DNA from: Actinostola sp. cb2023
Lineage: Eukaryota > Cnidaria > Anthozoa > Actiniaria > Actinostolidae
Assembly: GCA_033675265.1 (NCBI GenBank)
Contig: JAUJYZ010000313.1
Span: forward strand, 18,771-82,770
Direction of reading: 5' to 3'
DNA: 64,000 nucleotides
Below the pieces are notes generated by a model, which made no database searches, was not told the DNA's origin, and saw only the letters and a program-made list of their open reading frames with translations. The number at the start of each line of letters is the position of its first letter. Position 1 is the first letter of the stretch. This document shows positions 25,201 to 52,319 of the stretch, piece by piece. Made by a program: the position numbers and the translations under genes.

Positions 25201-25636
25201 AAACGATCAAGACAGTTGAGAATGAGATGTACTTGTACTCTTACAGCTGGGAAAATACTGAAGAATTCAACTCAGTAAACACAGATTTAGTGTGTTTAAC
25301 TTTTACGCTGTAAAGTAAGTGAATTTGGACGCGATCAAAACAATAATGTTTTGAAAGAAAATTCAGGAATGACGAAAGTAGGAGTACCGAAAGCTACTTA
25401 CCAACAACCATAACGGTAAATTCGAAGCCTTTTTTCACGCTTTTACGAAAGACTTGATTTGGTAGGTTAGCAAACCCAACGTATCCTTCCATGCCTTTTG
25501 AATTCTGTCAAAGAAATGGTCGATTTTCATTCAACATCTCAGTCAAACAACGACTCAAAGTTTAAATATTTAACAACTACTACTACAAGTACATGTACAA
25601 CAGCATTGTCAAGGCACTCACCGCTGTAATTTTCAT
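12121..25636 (-). CDS. SEPTIN7: Septin-7 GTPase, complete, 12 coding exons
   Basis: Filament-forming septin GTPase of the cortical cytoskeleton, family SEPT7, the central subunit of hetero-oligomers. Exons (minus order): 25622-25636, 25402-25504, 22312-22421, 22011-22111, 21625-21805, 19501-19572, 18765-18860, 17792-17888, 17149-17200, 16706-16816, 13580-13730, 12121-12288. All junctions are GT-AG and phases join without a break to 418 codons plus stop; from memory the human protein is about 437 aa. Visible: polybasic RKSVKK (25-30), P-loop GESGLGKS (40-47), DTPG (97-100), AKSD (178-181), the septin-unique [14 protein letters not shown] region, and a C-terminal coiled coil from about residue 310. 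The ATG at 25636 is directly preceded by an in-frame TGA. Donors of exons 5 and 8 are weak AAG|GTACATG. The stop TAA overlaps a consensus donor (AAAGTAAGT), so a further 3' exon by alternative splicing is possible. Confidence 0.95.
12358..12475. mobile_element. MITE, AACACTAAAACC(A/G)TGAAAC family, partial copy
   Basis: In the last septin intron. Arms AACACTAAAACCATGAAACA and TTATTTCATGG pair, with inner ACTAAATAGTACAAAA inverted to TTTTGTACTATTTAGT. A better preserved copy sits at 52137-52269 in the FLVCR-like intron. Confidence 0.6.
12475..12621. mobile_element. Foldback element of about 147 bp
   Basis: GAGTGATTCCAATAAACCTG at the left end is repeated inverted (CAGGTTTATTGGAATCACTC) at the right end. 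It abuts the preceding element in the same septin intron. Confidence 0.8.
12908..13492. mobile_element. Foldback element with about 190-bp arms in last septin intron
   Basis: Left arm 12908-13103 and right arm 13302-13492 are inverted copies at about 90 percent identity by eye (for example GGATCTGAATAGATCCTTGC against GCAAGGATCTATTCAGATCC). A loop of about 200 bp separates them. The right arm ends about 90 bp from the coiled-coil exon at 13580. Confidence 0.85.
13731..15972. repeat. 31-bp minisatellite, about 70 copies, abutting a septin 3' splice site
   Basis: The unit is about 31 bp (plus-strand core AACAACACAACAATCATTAC then AACTGCACACA), with scattered truncations and insertions. The first base of the array is the base next to septin exon 13580-13730. 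Read on the gene strand each unit is a T/G-rich tract ending TTGTTTGTGTGCAG, the same sequence that forms the native acceptor. All frames are nearly stop-free, which produces long spurious open frames. Confidence 0.95.
16151..16331. mobile_element. MITE, AGAGTCGTTTT family, copy 2
   Basis: Left end TAGAGTCGTTTTTGTATGAA and right end CCACTGATACGAAAATGCCTCT. The interior is the reverse of copies 1 and 4 (AATCAAACTCTTTCAATACC). It lies in a septin intron. Confidence 0.75.
16888..17081. mobile_element. hAT-like MITE with CAGTGGCGGATCCAGG end
   Basis: The left terminus CAGTGGCGGATCCAGGGGG and right terminus CCTGAATCCGCCCCTGCCAG form imperfect inverted repeats typical of hAT-derived MITEs common in animals. 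An 8-bp duplication is not evident. It lies in a septin intron. Confidence 0.65.
18091..18431. mobile_element. Foldback element with CGTCACGCGTGACCAGTAA arms
   Basis: Left TTACGTCACGCGTGACCAGT is inverted at the right end (ACTGGTCACGCGTGACGTAG). Each end itself contains the palindrome TCACGCGTGA. It lies in a septin intron. Confidence 0.7.
19252..19293 (+). repeat. (AG)n microsatellite
   Basis: About 21 uninterrupted GA dinucleotides in a septin intron. Confidence 0.95.
19634..19821. mobile_element. MITE, AGAGTCGTTTT family, copy 3
   Basis: Ends GGAGTCGTTTTCGTATGAGT and ACTCATACGAAAACGACTCT are nearly perfect inverted repeats. The internal sequence is diverged from the other copies. It lies about 60 bp upstream of septin exon 19501-19572. 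Confidence 0.85.
19872..20010 (+). mobile_element. Retroelement tail (SINE/LINE type)
   Basis: TTATATAGCGCATTTCACAT followed by TCTCAATGTGCTTTACAACC matches a 3'-tail motif I know from dispersed retroelements of many aquatic animals. No coding part remains. Confidence 0.45.
20441..21624. repeat. 33/39-bp minisatellite, about 31 copies, starting at a septin 5' splice site
   Basis: Each unit is AGGTAATGGTTATCG(C/G)TATAT followed by two, three or rarely four ACATGT hexamers, giving lengths of 33, 39 or 45 bp, all multiples of 3. The array ends at the donor of septin exon 21625-21805, and the GT of that donor is part of the repeat. Two frames on the gene strand have no stop codon. A one-base loss near 21449 is compensated by extra bases near 21381. 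Confidence 0.95.
22743..22862. mobile_element. 120-bp TA-flanked MITE
   Basis: CCCTGGTTCCAGAGTC and GACTCTGGAACCAGGG are exact inverted ends, each bordered by TA. The element contains a short ACATGTACATGT run and lies in the large second septin intron. Confidence 0.8.
23011..23264. mobile_element. MITE, CTCCAGTTTCGAG family, copy 2
   Basis: It shares ends and inner arms with 4937-5174 (AATACTCCAGTTTCGAGTTG; GATTGAGGCTAAGCCTGAGC). It lies in the second septin intron. Confidence 0.85.
23517..23645. repeat. Inverted pair of CTGAAGATGA...GAAA motifs
   Basis: On the minus strand at 23517-23547 CTGAAGATGATGTTTGAAAC is followed by ATCGAAAC. On the plus strand at about 23612 CTGAAGATGACGTTTGAAAT recurs. 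The motif resembles the hammerhead-like core found in Penelope-type retroelement repeats. Identity is uncertain. Confidence 0.4.
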
Positions 25637-27377
25637 TCAAGGCATTTGAAAGCCACCAGGATGCACCCAGATCAGATAAAAAGAACAGAATTAGTTATTG
25701 AATGGCTCAAAAGTCTTGTAAAATTAGTGAAAGCGATGGTAGGATGGCGCTGACAGATGATGGATAATGGCTTCAGACGAGCAGCTTTGCGCAATGCTCA
25801 GACGTCAGCCGCTCAATGAAACTCAACGAAATCAATCCACACGACTCCTCATACACTAAAAGACAGACTACTCAGTCGTCTTGACTTACACATTTTTAAA
25901 ATGAGGATTGGAAGCCGTTCTTTGCTGCGATCACCAACAAAACACGCCTTTCAAATTGTGTAGTTTATCGGTCAACCATTTACGCGCCTTTGAAATGCGC
26001 ATGCGTCAATGCTAACCGGAAGTGACTTGTCACCCTCGAAACACTCATAGAAAGCCACAGATTTCCTGAAAATTGTCAGGAATCTCGAATTTCCTGTGAG
26101 AAACGAGCAATTTTGCTAACAAGCCACACTGTGACAGAACGTGTATTCGATCCAGTATGTATTGGGAATGATTTACGCTTTGGTTTTTGGGCAAAGGGAG
26201 TGTTACTGGTATCAGTCACCTGTTGCTGCTATTAAATAAAGTCTTTGTTATATTTCATCTCCAGGTGCATCGGTTTGGCTTTGGAATTAATTTAAAGGCT
26301 CTTCAAACAAAAACAGAGTAAAGCTCCTATGAATAGGACACACCCATGACACAAAAGGAAGCGTGCGTGCATTTAAAGAAGAATCGGTCTGACATCGTCT
26401 GACACCATATTGACAAAAAAAACCATTGTTTTCACTCGCGATCTGCTATGTTTTTATTAAAACAGATTTTACACAATCGATTTTACATACTTGTACAACA
26501 TAAATTATAAACATTCAAAGAGAAAGTAAATAATTTGCCTACAAACCGGCAGACGGGCTATCAAAAAACTGAATTCATTATACAATTCCAAACTTTCTAA
26601 AATTCAGCGATAAAACATCGTTATCTTATAAAATCTTTGATGTTTCATTGATATAATATAACAAAAGCCATTGTTAGCATTTATACAATATTATATTTTG
26701 TTTTTATTATCGCCGGTTGCATGATTCAGTACTGAGCGCACCATTCAAGAGCATTGAAGAGAACTGCTTCCCCACTGAACCGCTTTATACTCCAAATTTC
26801 GCGTCCCACTTTACAAAAGGACTTTTGGATCTCTCAAGGCACGAGGTCCATTTATAATTTATAGTACCAAACTGTCCGACAAATTGCGGCCGACAAATTG
26901 ATTCTCTGTAATTATGTAAATCCTATCAGAGTCATTATATTCACTGTTGTTTTATTCTGAAATTATATATACAATTTTACGAGAATTAAACTCCAAGAAG
27001 TGGCAGTTTTCAAGGATAATTTTGATGAGTGATATGAATAAGTAGTATTTCACCACTGTTAGATTTTTGGGATCCCACGTTTCATATCACCAATCACGTA
27101 CCACCGGGCTTCCTGTGGTAAAATTGCCCACCCATATGGTCTTGGGCTCACAACTTCCGGTTTATCTTTCTTTGTCATTTCACATTCAGAAGGTATTTTT
27201 GATGCAGTCAAAGTTGATAGGTGAGTATTTCCGCCTGTTAACTCATCAGTTTTAATCATAAATCTTGAACAATAATACCAAAATAGGAAGAAAAGAACAC
27301 AAAATATATTACGTAATTTAAGTTTTGGCGGGAAATGAGGCTCATATAAGTTTGTACAGCAGAGTGCTAATAAAAAC
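25637..27377. promoter_or_regulatory. Head-to-head intergenic region between septin-7 and USB1
   Basis: About 1.8 kb separates the two start codons. No further gene is seen. Both promoters must lie here; none is visible as a TATA box at a fixed place. The 25700-26050 part has higher GC than the rest, in keeping with the septin 5' end. Confidence 0.4.
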
Positions 27378-27413
27378 AAGATGGCGGACGGAGTTGAGTT
27401 TGAGCAAAGTTAG
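27378..27413 (+). promoter_or_regulatory. YY1-like motif and 10-codon uORF ahead of USB1
   Basis: CAAGATGGCGGAC fits the YY1 consensus that often marks transcription starts in animals. Its ATG opens a short frame (MADGVEFEQS, stop at 27411-27413) 83 bp before the USB1 start. If transcription begins upstream of it, the frame could dampen USB1 translation. Confidence 0.35.
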
Positions 27414-27495
27414 ACTCTTTATCGACGTTTTTTCTAAGAAAGCAATGAAATAATGAGGACATATTATAACAAGAGCAAACTATATTAAACTCTAC

Positions 27496-30400
27496 ATGTC
27501 TAAGAGAAAGCATGATGGTCTAGCGCTCTTGATGAGTTCGTACCAGGATAATGAAGATGAGTCGGACCACAGTTCTTGTGAAGAGACTGAACGGTTGGAC
27601 GGCAAGAAAGACGAAGAGACGACCAAACGAGCGAGGAAAGGTCCTAATGAACTAAATAATCAGTGAGTATTGATGGGTGGTGGTTGAAAAGCACTAGATT
27701 CCGGTACCATTGCTACGTAATCTCTTTTCTTCGTCAGTGACAATGTCAGCTTGCCTCTCCCCGAGGGAATCTTGAATATGTTCAACGATAAAGGTAGTTA
27801 TAACATAAGCTTATATAGTTTAATTTGTACTTATTTATACCCATGTGAAGTAGAAGAGTAGCTAGTGGCTACATTGCAGATCACTAGTATTTCCAGACAC
27901 AAACCTATCAAAAATTGTGGAAACTTAGCAAACTGATTTGTTCCTTCATACGAATCCTTTCTAGATGATAGTACTCTATCTAGCAACACTGATGGAAGAA
28001 TCAGATCCTTTGAACATTTCCCTGGAAACTGGGCATTACACATCTATACTACATGTAAGTTATTGATTAACTATGGTTGCATATGTATCATGAAATACAT
28101 GTACATAGTTTGCTCTATTGCATGTCAGACACTAGAGCATACCTGCCAACCCCCCGAGCCCTCAAATCTTGAGACTGTAAAAATAGGCTAATAGGCATGC
28201 TTTAAAAAACAAAAAGATGCCAAAAGCAAAATGGCAGACAACCCTAAAAATTTCCAAACCAAACAAAAAAAAAAGAAAAGAAAAGGAGAAGGGAGATTTT
28301 GTCTTCAAACCGGGAGACCGGGAGTTGAGGTCCAAAATCTGGAGACTCCCGGCTAAACCGGGAGAGTTGGCAGGTCTGCTAGAGGGAGACATGCAATAAC
28401 CAAGGCCATCTAGGGTCAGGGGGGAGGGGCAGTTGACCCACTAGCAAGGTGAAAAAGTTACCACAAAGTAGAGAACTGTACTATTTTTTGCTGTTAAATA
28501 CATACGACCCTTGAATTTTGAGTTATGTACAGCTCTGATAACCAGTTAGTTATTATTAAATTATTATTCATTACAATACCTTTGTATTTACTTCAAGGTG
28601 CAAGTGCTGTCGGTCGTATTATTGATTCACTAATCAACAGTTTACCAGCAGCTACTTCAACATCAATAAATCGATTCCCCTTGACTGACCTCCATGTTAG
28701 CATATCCAGGACAGTTCCTATTAGACATTACTGGATTGAACCAATAACTGAACAACTGAAGGATGCCTTTGTACTTAAACACAGGTAAGAAAATTTATAC
28801 ACAGGTAGGAATTCTACACAGGTAGGAATTCTACACAGGTAGGAATTCTACACAGGTAGGAATTCTACACAGGTAGGAATTCTACACAGGTAGGAATTCT
28901 ACACAGGTAGGAATTCTACACAGGTAGGAATTCTACACAGGTAGGAACTCTACACAGGTAGGAATTCTACACAGGTAGGAATTCTACACAGGTAGGAATT
29001 CTGCACAGGTAGGAATTCTGCACAGGTAGGAATTCTACACCGGTAGGAATTCTACACAGGTAGGAATTCTACACAGGTAGGAATTCTACACAGGTAGGAA
29101 TTCTACACAGGTAGGAATTCTGCACAGGTAGGAATTCTACACAGGTAGGAATTCTACACAGGTAGGAATTCTACACAGGTAGGAATTCTACACAGGTAGG
29201 AATTCTACACAGGTAGGAATTCTACACAGGTAGGAATTCTACACAGGTAGGAATTCTACACAGGTAGGAATTCTACACAGGTAGGAATTCTACACAGGTA
29301 GGAATTCTACACAGGTAGGAATTCTACACAGGTAGGAATTCTACACAGGTAGGAATTCTACACAGGTAGGAATTCTACACAGGTAGGAATTCTACACAGG
29401 TAGGAATTCTACACAGGTAGGAATTCCACACAGGTAGGAATTCTACACAGGTAGGCAAAATGGCGGATGATATTCCATATTGAATGCAAATTACACATTT
29501 GTATGATACCTAAGATTTACAAAAATTAATACTCAAGTAATGCTAACCAGTAAGACATGTATCTAACGTTCTTGAGAAAATACATTTTGTCTTCAATTCC
29601 CCTTTAACTATATGAATGTACTCTGATTTTTTTTTAATTAGCCATTCCTTTGCATTCATTCATTCATTTATTCTTTCAAATCATTTCTTTTGAAGGTTTC
29701 ATTGTATAATTGAAAGGCCTCAGTTGTATGTCAATGATGAAAAAACTCGGTAAGTCAATATATATATATATTTTTCAGCCATGAATTCCCGTTTAATAGT
29801 ATTGTTCATATTTCTAAGGTCATTCCTGGGACTGAAAATCTCTACAGGTGAAGACCAGGTAAGATTGCTATTGAAGTTGTATTGGTTGTTAGTGACTGTT
29901 ATGTTAAGACAAACTTAAGAGGGGAGAGGGTATTTTGTACCAGGCAATTATGGATGCAGCCTCGGTTATGATGTATGTAGCCTTGTAAGGATGTTGAGGG
30001 TGGAAGTAAAGATGTCGGCCATGTGCTCAGTCCAGCGTCTTGTTGTGGAGGTACTGATAAGTCAGCTTGACTTGCACATTTTGCACGCAGATGGTCAACA
30101 TGCTTTCTCTGGACACAACCATTTAATAATTTAATATTTATATTGCGCGTGTTACATAGGAAGATGCTCACACGTGCATTACAAGGTATTGCACTAATTA
30201 CAATAACAATATATACTAATTACTAATAATATAATAAATCTAATAAAAAGAATACAAATAATAGCATAGTAAATTATAATACCAAGGAGCAAAATGCTTT
30301 CCTAAAAAAACAAGTTTTAAGCATTTTCTTAAATACATTGATATTTCTGGCATTGCAAATTTCTGCTGGGAGGCTATTCCACAGCGTAGGTGCGGCCACT

Positions 30401-31183
30401 TCAAACGAGCGGTCGCCCAGAGTGACTAGTGTTCTTATTCTCGGTTGCTCAAGCAGCAGTTCTGTGGATGATCTTAAATTATATCTAGATGAAACCTTGA
30501 CTTTGATGAGTTCAGAAATATATTCAGGTGCAAGTCCATTAATAGCCTTGTAAGTGATAAGTAACCATCCCCAAGAAGCACCGACAGTGGACCTGTGCAT
30601 AGCCAGGATTTTCCATGGGGGGGGGGGAGGGATCATGGTGTAAATGAACTTGTTTTCTTGTGCTTACTGTACGTCAACAGCTTCAAAGTCTAACATCTCT
30701 TGTGGACCAGATTTTTGATGAGTTTTCTTTGCCGAAGTTTTATGAGGTATGATAAGTCATCATCATCATCAACAGACCTCTTTTACTTTAGCTTCCCATT
30801 TCAGATTTTTTTGTTCCAAGTATTTCCATATGTCCAATGTGTTTACAAGAAAGAAAATACTTTATACTTTATACTTTATACAACCGTTTTATCATTCTTT
30901 CAAGAATCCATCATTTCATGTCAGCGTTGCTTGGTGTCTTGGAGACATTTTCAGCCATTTCACCAAAGCAGATGAAGAAAAACTCCAGGTATTGTAAACT
31001 ACTAGACATACCACACTAAATATTACCCCCCTCTACAATATATCTGACTAAGATTCTATTTTCTAGGCAGCATTTGACTCTGTAGTGACAGATGAGTCTT
31101 CAAAGATATTATTATTTGACGTAAAAGAAGTGAAATGCAAGATTGGAAACAAGCTGTTCTCCTTTCCACTCTCTGAACAATAA
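27496..31183 (+). CDS. USB1: U6 snRNA 3'-5' exoribonuclease USB1, complete, 9 exons
   Basis: 2H-phosphoesterase that trims the oligo-U tail of U6 snRNA in the nucleus and leaves a protected 3' end. Exons: 27496-27662, 27738-27793, 27965-28054, 28598-28784, 29696-29749, 29819-29858, 30681-30746, 30905-30988, 31067-31183. All introns are GT-AG and all phases join, giving 286 aa (human about 265). Both catalytic HxS motifs are intact: HVS at 137-139 and 225-227, the latter in NPSFHVSVAWCLGD. The conserved FPGNWALHIY segment precedes the first, and KIGNKLFSFPL lies at the C-terminus. Residues 1-55 are a charged, family-variable leader. Intron 4 begins with a splice-donor-like minisatellite and intron 6 holds an antisense LINE fragment. 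The gene is tail-to-tail with RGS22. Confidence 0.95.
28141..28373. mobile_element. MITE with ACCTGCCAAC ends in USB1 intron 3
   Basis: Left TACCTGCCAACCCCCCGAG and right CCGGGAGAGTTGGCAGGTC are inverted. The inner CAAATCTTGAGACT / AGACTCCCGG parts are less regular. Elements with ACCTGCCAACTCTCCCG ends are frequent in invertebrate genomes. Confidence 0.6.
28797..29455 (+). repeat. 17-bp minisatellite, about 39 copies, made of 5' splice-site-like units
   Basis: The unit ACACAGGTAGGAATTCT starts 12 bp after the donor of USB1 exon 4 (AAACACAG|GTAAGAAAA). Each unit carries CACAG|GTAGGA, a close match to that donor. Copies differ by very few substitutions, so amplification was recent or is homogenised. 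Confidence 0.95.
30120..30636 (-). mobile_element. 3' end of a non-LTR (LINE) retrotransposon, antisense in USB1 intron 6
   Basis: The minus strand at 30274-30636 encodes about 100 residues typical of the C-terminus of CR1/L2/jockey-type reverse transcriptases: LLITYKAINGLAPEYI, RYNLRSS, RTLVTLGDRSFEVAAPTLWN, then SLPAEI and a final FKKMLKTCFF. A short untranslated tail follows to about 30120. The 5' part is missing, as usual for truncated LINE insertions. A G-rich run at 30617-30629 lies at the truncation point. Confidence 0.8.
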
Positions 31184-31595
31184 TTAAGGTATGTTAAGTA
31201 GAAAGCTGCCACAATGGTGTAGTTAAAATATTGCATGATATGCCTTGAGACAGCCAATTGCATGTACACTGGACGTCATGATATCAAAATAATATAGATG
31301 AGTGTACTTGTAGATTTTTACATCAAGTGTATATGTAGTAAGTATAGATACATGTAAGTGTACGGCATGTAGTTTATAGAACTTTAATTCTTAATGAATA
31401 TGATAACAAAATTTCAAACTTTCAACAAAATGAACATTCTTTTGGCATATCATTTTTGGGGGTTAAAAGTTGGTAGATGGTATAAAACATGACTGACTAA
31501 ACACAGTGATCTATTCACAACACTTTTACTATGCATTCTTCTGGTGACTTCTTGTGAAGTACATGATTCTAAAGACAGGGTTAAGAGGCTAACGT
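31184..31595. other. Short tail-to-tail spacer USB1/RGS22
   Basis: About 400 bp of AT-rich sequence between the USB1 stop and the last candidate exon of RGS22. Polyadenylation signals of both genes are expected here; I could not single one out. Confidence 0.3.
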
Positions 31596-48467
<16,872 letters not shown>

Positions 48468-49840
48468 CACGCATCAGAATCTGCTGCATCCATTAAAGTG
48501 AAAGATGTGAATATTAGGCGAAGAACGTTCGATCGCGCGCGCCTAATTGATGGCGTCATTAATACCACGTGACTGACAGCATTTAGAAGTTCATTAATAA
48601 TAACAATGATAATAATAACAACAATAATAATAATGGATCCATTTTTCTTTTCAATTCCATTTGCTCTCTTTCGTTTACCGTTTTTTTAAAGCAATTTACT
48701 GTGAATCCAGCCAACATTAAATATATTCCGAACAAATCTTGCATGATGACGTGTTCCAACCTGTGGGGTTCCTGTGGCACGAAGAAGAGAGGGAGCGGTG
48801 ACTAAAATTTAAGGAAGATACAAACAACATTTGTATAACGTTTAAGGTGTGGACTTTTTCCTTTTCATATATCTATTTGTAAATGTAATTGTGTTTAAAT
48901 TAAGTGTCCCCGATTAGTGTACACTTGTGGTACGCTAGAAGTCTGACACGTACATTAATAAAGTTTATGTATGTGCAACATTGCGTGCAATATTACTGGC
49001 AATTTTGTTGCAGCGTGTGTCCACCCATGAAACTGATTGCTCGCAATTGACTAGCGCGCACTAATACGACGTAATTTGTTGCTCGCAATGTTGCAGAAGT
49101 AGGACTCGATTCTACTTCTGCAACATTGCGCGCAACATGCCTTCATTCTCCCGTCCCCTCCCTTGTATCTTTTCTTTTTGGTTCGCTACAGGAAGCCCAG
49201 TATTATTAGTTGCGATCAACTATTCTGATAATCGTATTGACGTAACGTTGTGCGGTTTCTGGACATTCAGCGTGTCATCTTTTTGTGTTATTTCATAGAG
49301 GACCGACTCTCATTCGATCATGCTTCTGGACAGGGACATAATTCTACATGGACATAATTCTATACAGGGACAGGAGCCCAGACAGGGACATAATTCTACC
49401 GGGCATAATTCTACAGGGACATAATTCTACAGGGACATAATTCTATACAAGGACATAATTCTACAGGGACATTTTTCTCGTCTCCGTTTTCTATATATTC
49501 CTTCTGAAGCAAACTGTACCCCAAAATCTAGTAAATATTTTGCACTGAACTGGGCTTTTTTGATTGTTGTTATTTTTGTCTGATGTTATTTGAATGTTTT
49601 TGTGTTTCTGGTCTTTCTGTTTGTGCCGCTAAAACCATCCAGCGCCCACAAGTTTTTTGTGGGTTTTGATAACGTTTATCGTCCATCATTTTTAAACAAA
49701 CTCAACGAACAGATGCAGGCCCACCTGCTTTCTACATCGAAACACGCACTGTCAACTTCCTTCATGAAAGGGATTTACAACCTTTCCATTTAGTCATTCA
49801 ACCAAGACTCTAAGCCCGTCTCTATAAACCACCTTCAAAC
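48468..49840. promoter_or_regulatory. Head-to-head region between RGS22 and the FLVCR-like gene
   Basis: About 1.37 kb between start codons. No gene is supported in it. A 67-codon frame at 49590-49793 just upstream of the transporter looks like untranslated leader. CAACATTGCGCGCAA-type words occur in both orientations at 48985-49135. Confidence 0.4.
49331..49469. repeat. 16-18-bp minisatellite, about 8 copies
   Basis: The irregular unit is ACAGGGACATAATTCT with TAT insertions. It lies upstream of the FLVCR-like gene, possibly in its promoter or leader. Confidence 0.8.
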
Positions 49841-50620
49841 ATGTTTGTACAAGGTTATTACCAGACTGAGCTGTACAAACGAAGATGGGTAATGCTGGCA
49901 GTGTTTTGTCTTCTGTCGATGACAAACTCTGGTCAATGGCTAATGTTCGCTTCTATAAGTGATGTTGTTGAGTCGTTCTATGGCGTCTCGGCTTTCGGCG
50001 TGAATTGTCTGTCTATGGTTTACATGGCTGTGTATGTTATATTCATTGTGCCTGCATCGTGGATTCTTGATCGATACGGCCTTAAAGTCAATACGTTCTT
50101 TGCTGCGGGCTTCAACATTCTTGGTGCGTGGCTGAAATTCTGTGGAGCTAATGCTAAGGGTGGGTTCAATTGGGTCGTAGCAGGGCAGACCGTCACTGCT
50201 GTAGCGCAGTGTTTCATACTTGGTGTTCCACCTCGCTTAGCTGCTGTTTGGTTTGGCCAGAACGAACGCAGCACAGCCACGGCGCTCGGGGTTTTTGCGA
50301 GTCAGGTTGGAGTTGCGTTTTACTTTGCTGCCGTGCCACTCATCATCCCTCGCTCCACAGAGAACTCTCGGCCGTTAATAACGGTTTTCAGATGCTCTAC
50401 GCTGGTGTTGCTATACTCTGTAGTCTCATTGGGGCCGCCGTACTTATTGCCTTTGAGGACGCACCACCAGTGCCACCCAGTCAATCCCAGGCAGTCTTGC
50501 AGGAGAAGAGAAAGAGTTTCAAGATGTCATTCAAGGAATCTTTCCGTCGCCTGTTCGGGAACGCGTCGTATGTGTTTCTACTGATGGCGTACGGGATCTA
50601 CGCGGGCGTACAATACTCAG

Positions 50621-52319
50621 GTAATCCGTAAACTGGACAAAAGTGGTGTGAAATAATAAACCAAGTGCATCTCATTAGTGCTAGTCGATAGAATTTAATA
50701 CTGCGACGTCAAACTTTCTCCAAAAATTCGGAGTGCGGAAAGTGTGTCTCAGTCTTTCTGTCTTAGCATGTCACGTCAGTTTTTGCATAGAGGAATGCAA
50801 TTGATTTAGACATGAAGCTAACTTACTTTAAATCTCTTTGATACAGCTGTCTTATTCGTTCCGTTCATTCTTTCATCGCCATTTAGTATTTCTTCTTCTT
50901 ATCCTTCCTTTCAGTCTCAGTGATTTTTGTTCAACTTTCTTTCGGGTTTTCTCTCTCTCTTTTTCAGTCGCCATGAGTGGCAGCTGTGCTGTGTACCTAA
51001 CGATAAATTGCTTGAAATATCCCCAAATCTTCCACATTTTCCTATCGATAACAACAACCCCAGCTGACAAGCAAATACACGCCAACTATTTCTCAATACC
51101 GCACATTTTGTTGTTCATTTGCGGTAATATTAAGCAACGAAAATAAATGTTTAAACTGTCTGAAAACTGAAAACTAAGCTAAGCTGAAAACTGAAAACTG
51201 AAAACTAAGCTACTAAAGATGTTTTAATAGCGTGTCTTTTTGGAAAATTAGGTCGAAAAGCTTGTCTTTTGGACGAAACTAATTAATTATTTATCTGACT
51301 CAATGATCATTATCAAATTATTAATTAATATAAAGTTAATTGCTTTGCCAAGCAAATCTTTACATGTCGTAAAAAGCTTATTCATGCATGATAACTACAT
51401 TAGAACTAAGTGCACTTTAATTGCGCTGTATAAAGTCTTGATCTATGATTGAGAGAGGAGCTACATTCACTTCACATTGGGAAAATTATATAGAAATTCC
51501 AAAACGGCACAAAAACGTTTAAAAGACGTTTACACGGCACAGATAGATGTTTTTGTTTGAAAACGTAAACGCTTGCATTGACACGTCACACGCGATGGTA
51601 TCTTTGTCAATGAAAACACCGTCCAACTAGAAAGGCAACGCTCTCTTCTCCGTGTGCATCGCGGTCGAATTGAAAACAGTTTGAAAATATATCCGTTTGT
51701 AGGAAGTAAACTAAAGTTACTGTGTAGCACTTCTCGCAAGAAAGAAGTTTCATTTGATGAATTCTAAAAGTTTTGTTTTGTTTGTTTTGTCTGCCTCTGC
51801 AATTTCGCGCGCAATATTGGCAGCAATATGAATGCAGCAATATGAATGTCGAAGTAAAATCACACTCGACTCCACTCTAGCATTACGCGCAACGATTTTA
51901 TTTGGTACAGAAGTAGATGTGTACTTCTGGTATAATTTATAGTACTAGCGCGCAATTGCTGGCTTTCAATCAGCTGTTAAAACTCCTTGAATCTCATTAT
52001 TTGCTTCAAATGACGGGCAAACACTGCCCGTCATGTGCTATCAACCAGAGAGTATTCTTTTGAAAAGGTGCCGTTCAGCTGATGAAAATTCCTCACGAGA
52101 CCGGAAGTAACGTCTAATGAAAACCAGCAATAGAGTGCGAACACTAAAACCGTGAAACAGTACAAACTAATTAGTTCTAAATAGAACAATGAAACAATAG
52201 AAAACAAAAGACATTGCACTATTTAGTGCTAATTAAAGTTAGAACTGTTTCATGGTTTTAGTGTTTGCGACAAGTTGCTACGGTACACCTGAGCCTTGAC
52301 ATTGTCTGTTTATCTCTAG
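50621..52319. other. FLVCR-like intron
   Basis: A 1.7-kb GT-AG intron. It contains short CTGAAAACTGAAAACTAAGC repeats near 51170 and a MITE close to the acceptor. No nested gene is seen. Confidence 0.6.
52137..52269. mobile_element. MITE, AACACTAAAACC(A/G)TGAAAC family, full copy
   Basis: CGAACACTAAAACCGTGAAAC and GTTTCATGGTTTTAGTGTTTGCG are inverted ends. The inner arms TAGTTCTAAATAG / CTATTTAGTGCTAA also pair. It ends 50 bp before the acceptor of exon 52320 and so occupies the branch-point side of the intron. Confidence 0.8.

Noticed and set aside
49590..49793. A 67-codon frame as an upstream FLVCR-like exon
   Set aside because: It has its own stop before the transporter start, no donor, and no similarity to FLVCR N-termini.
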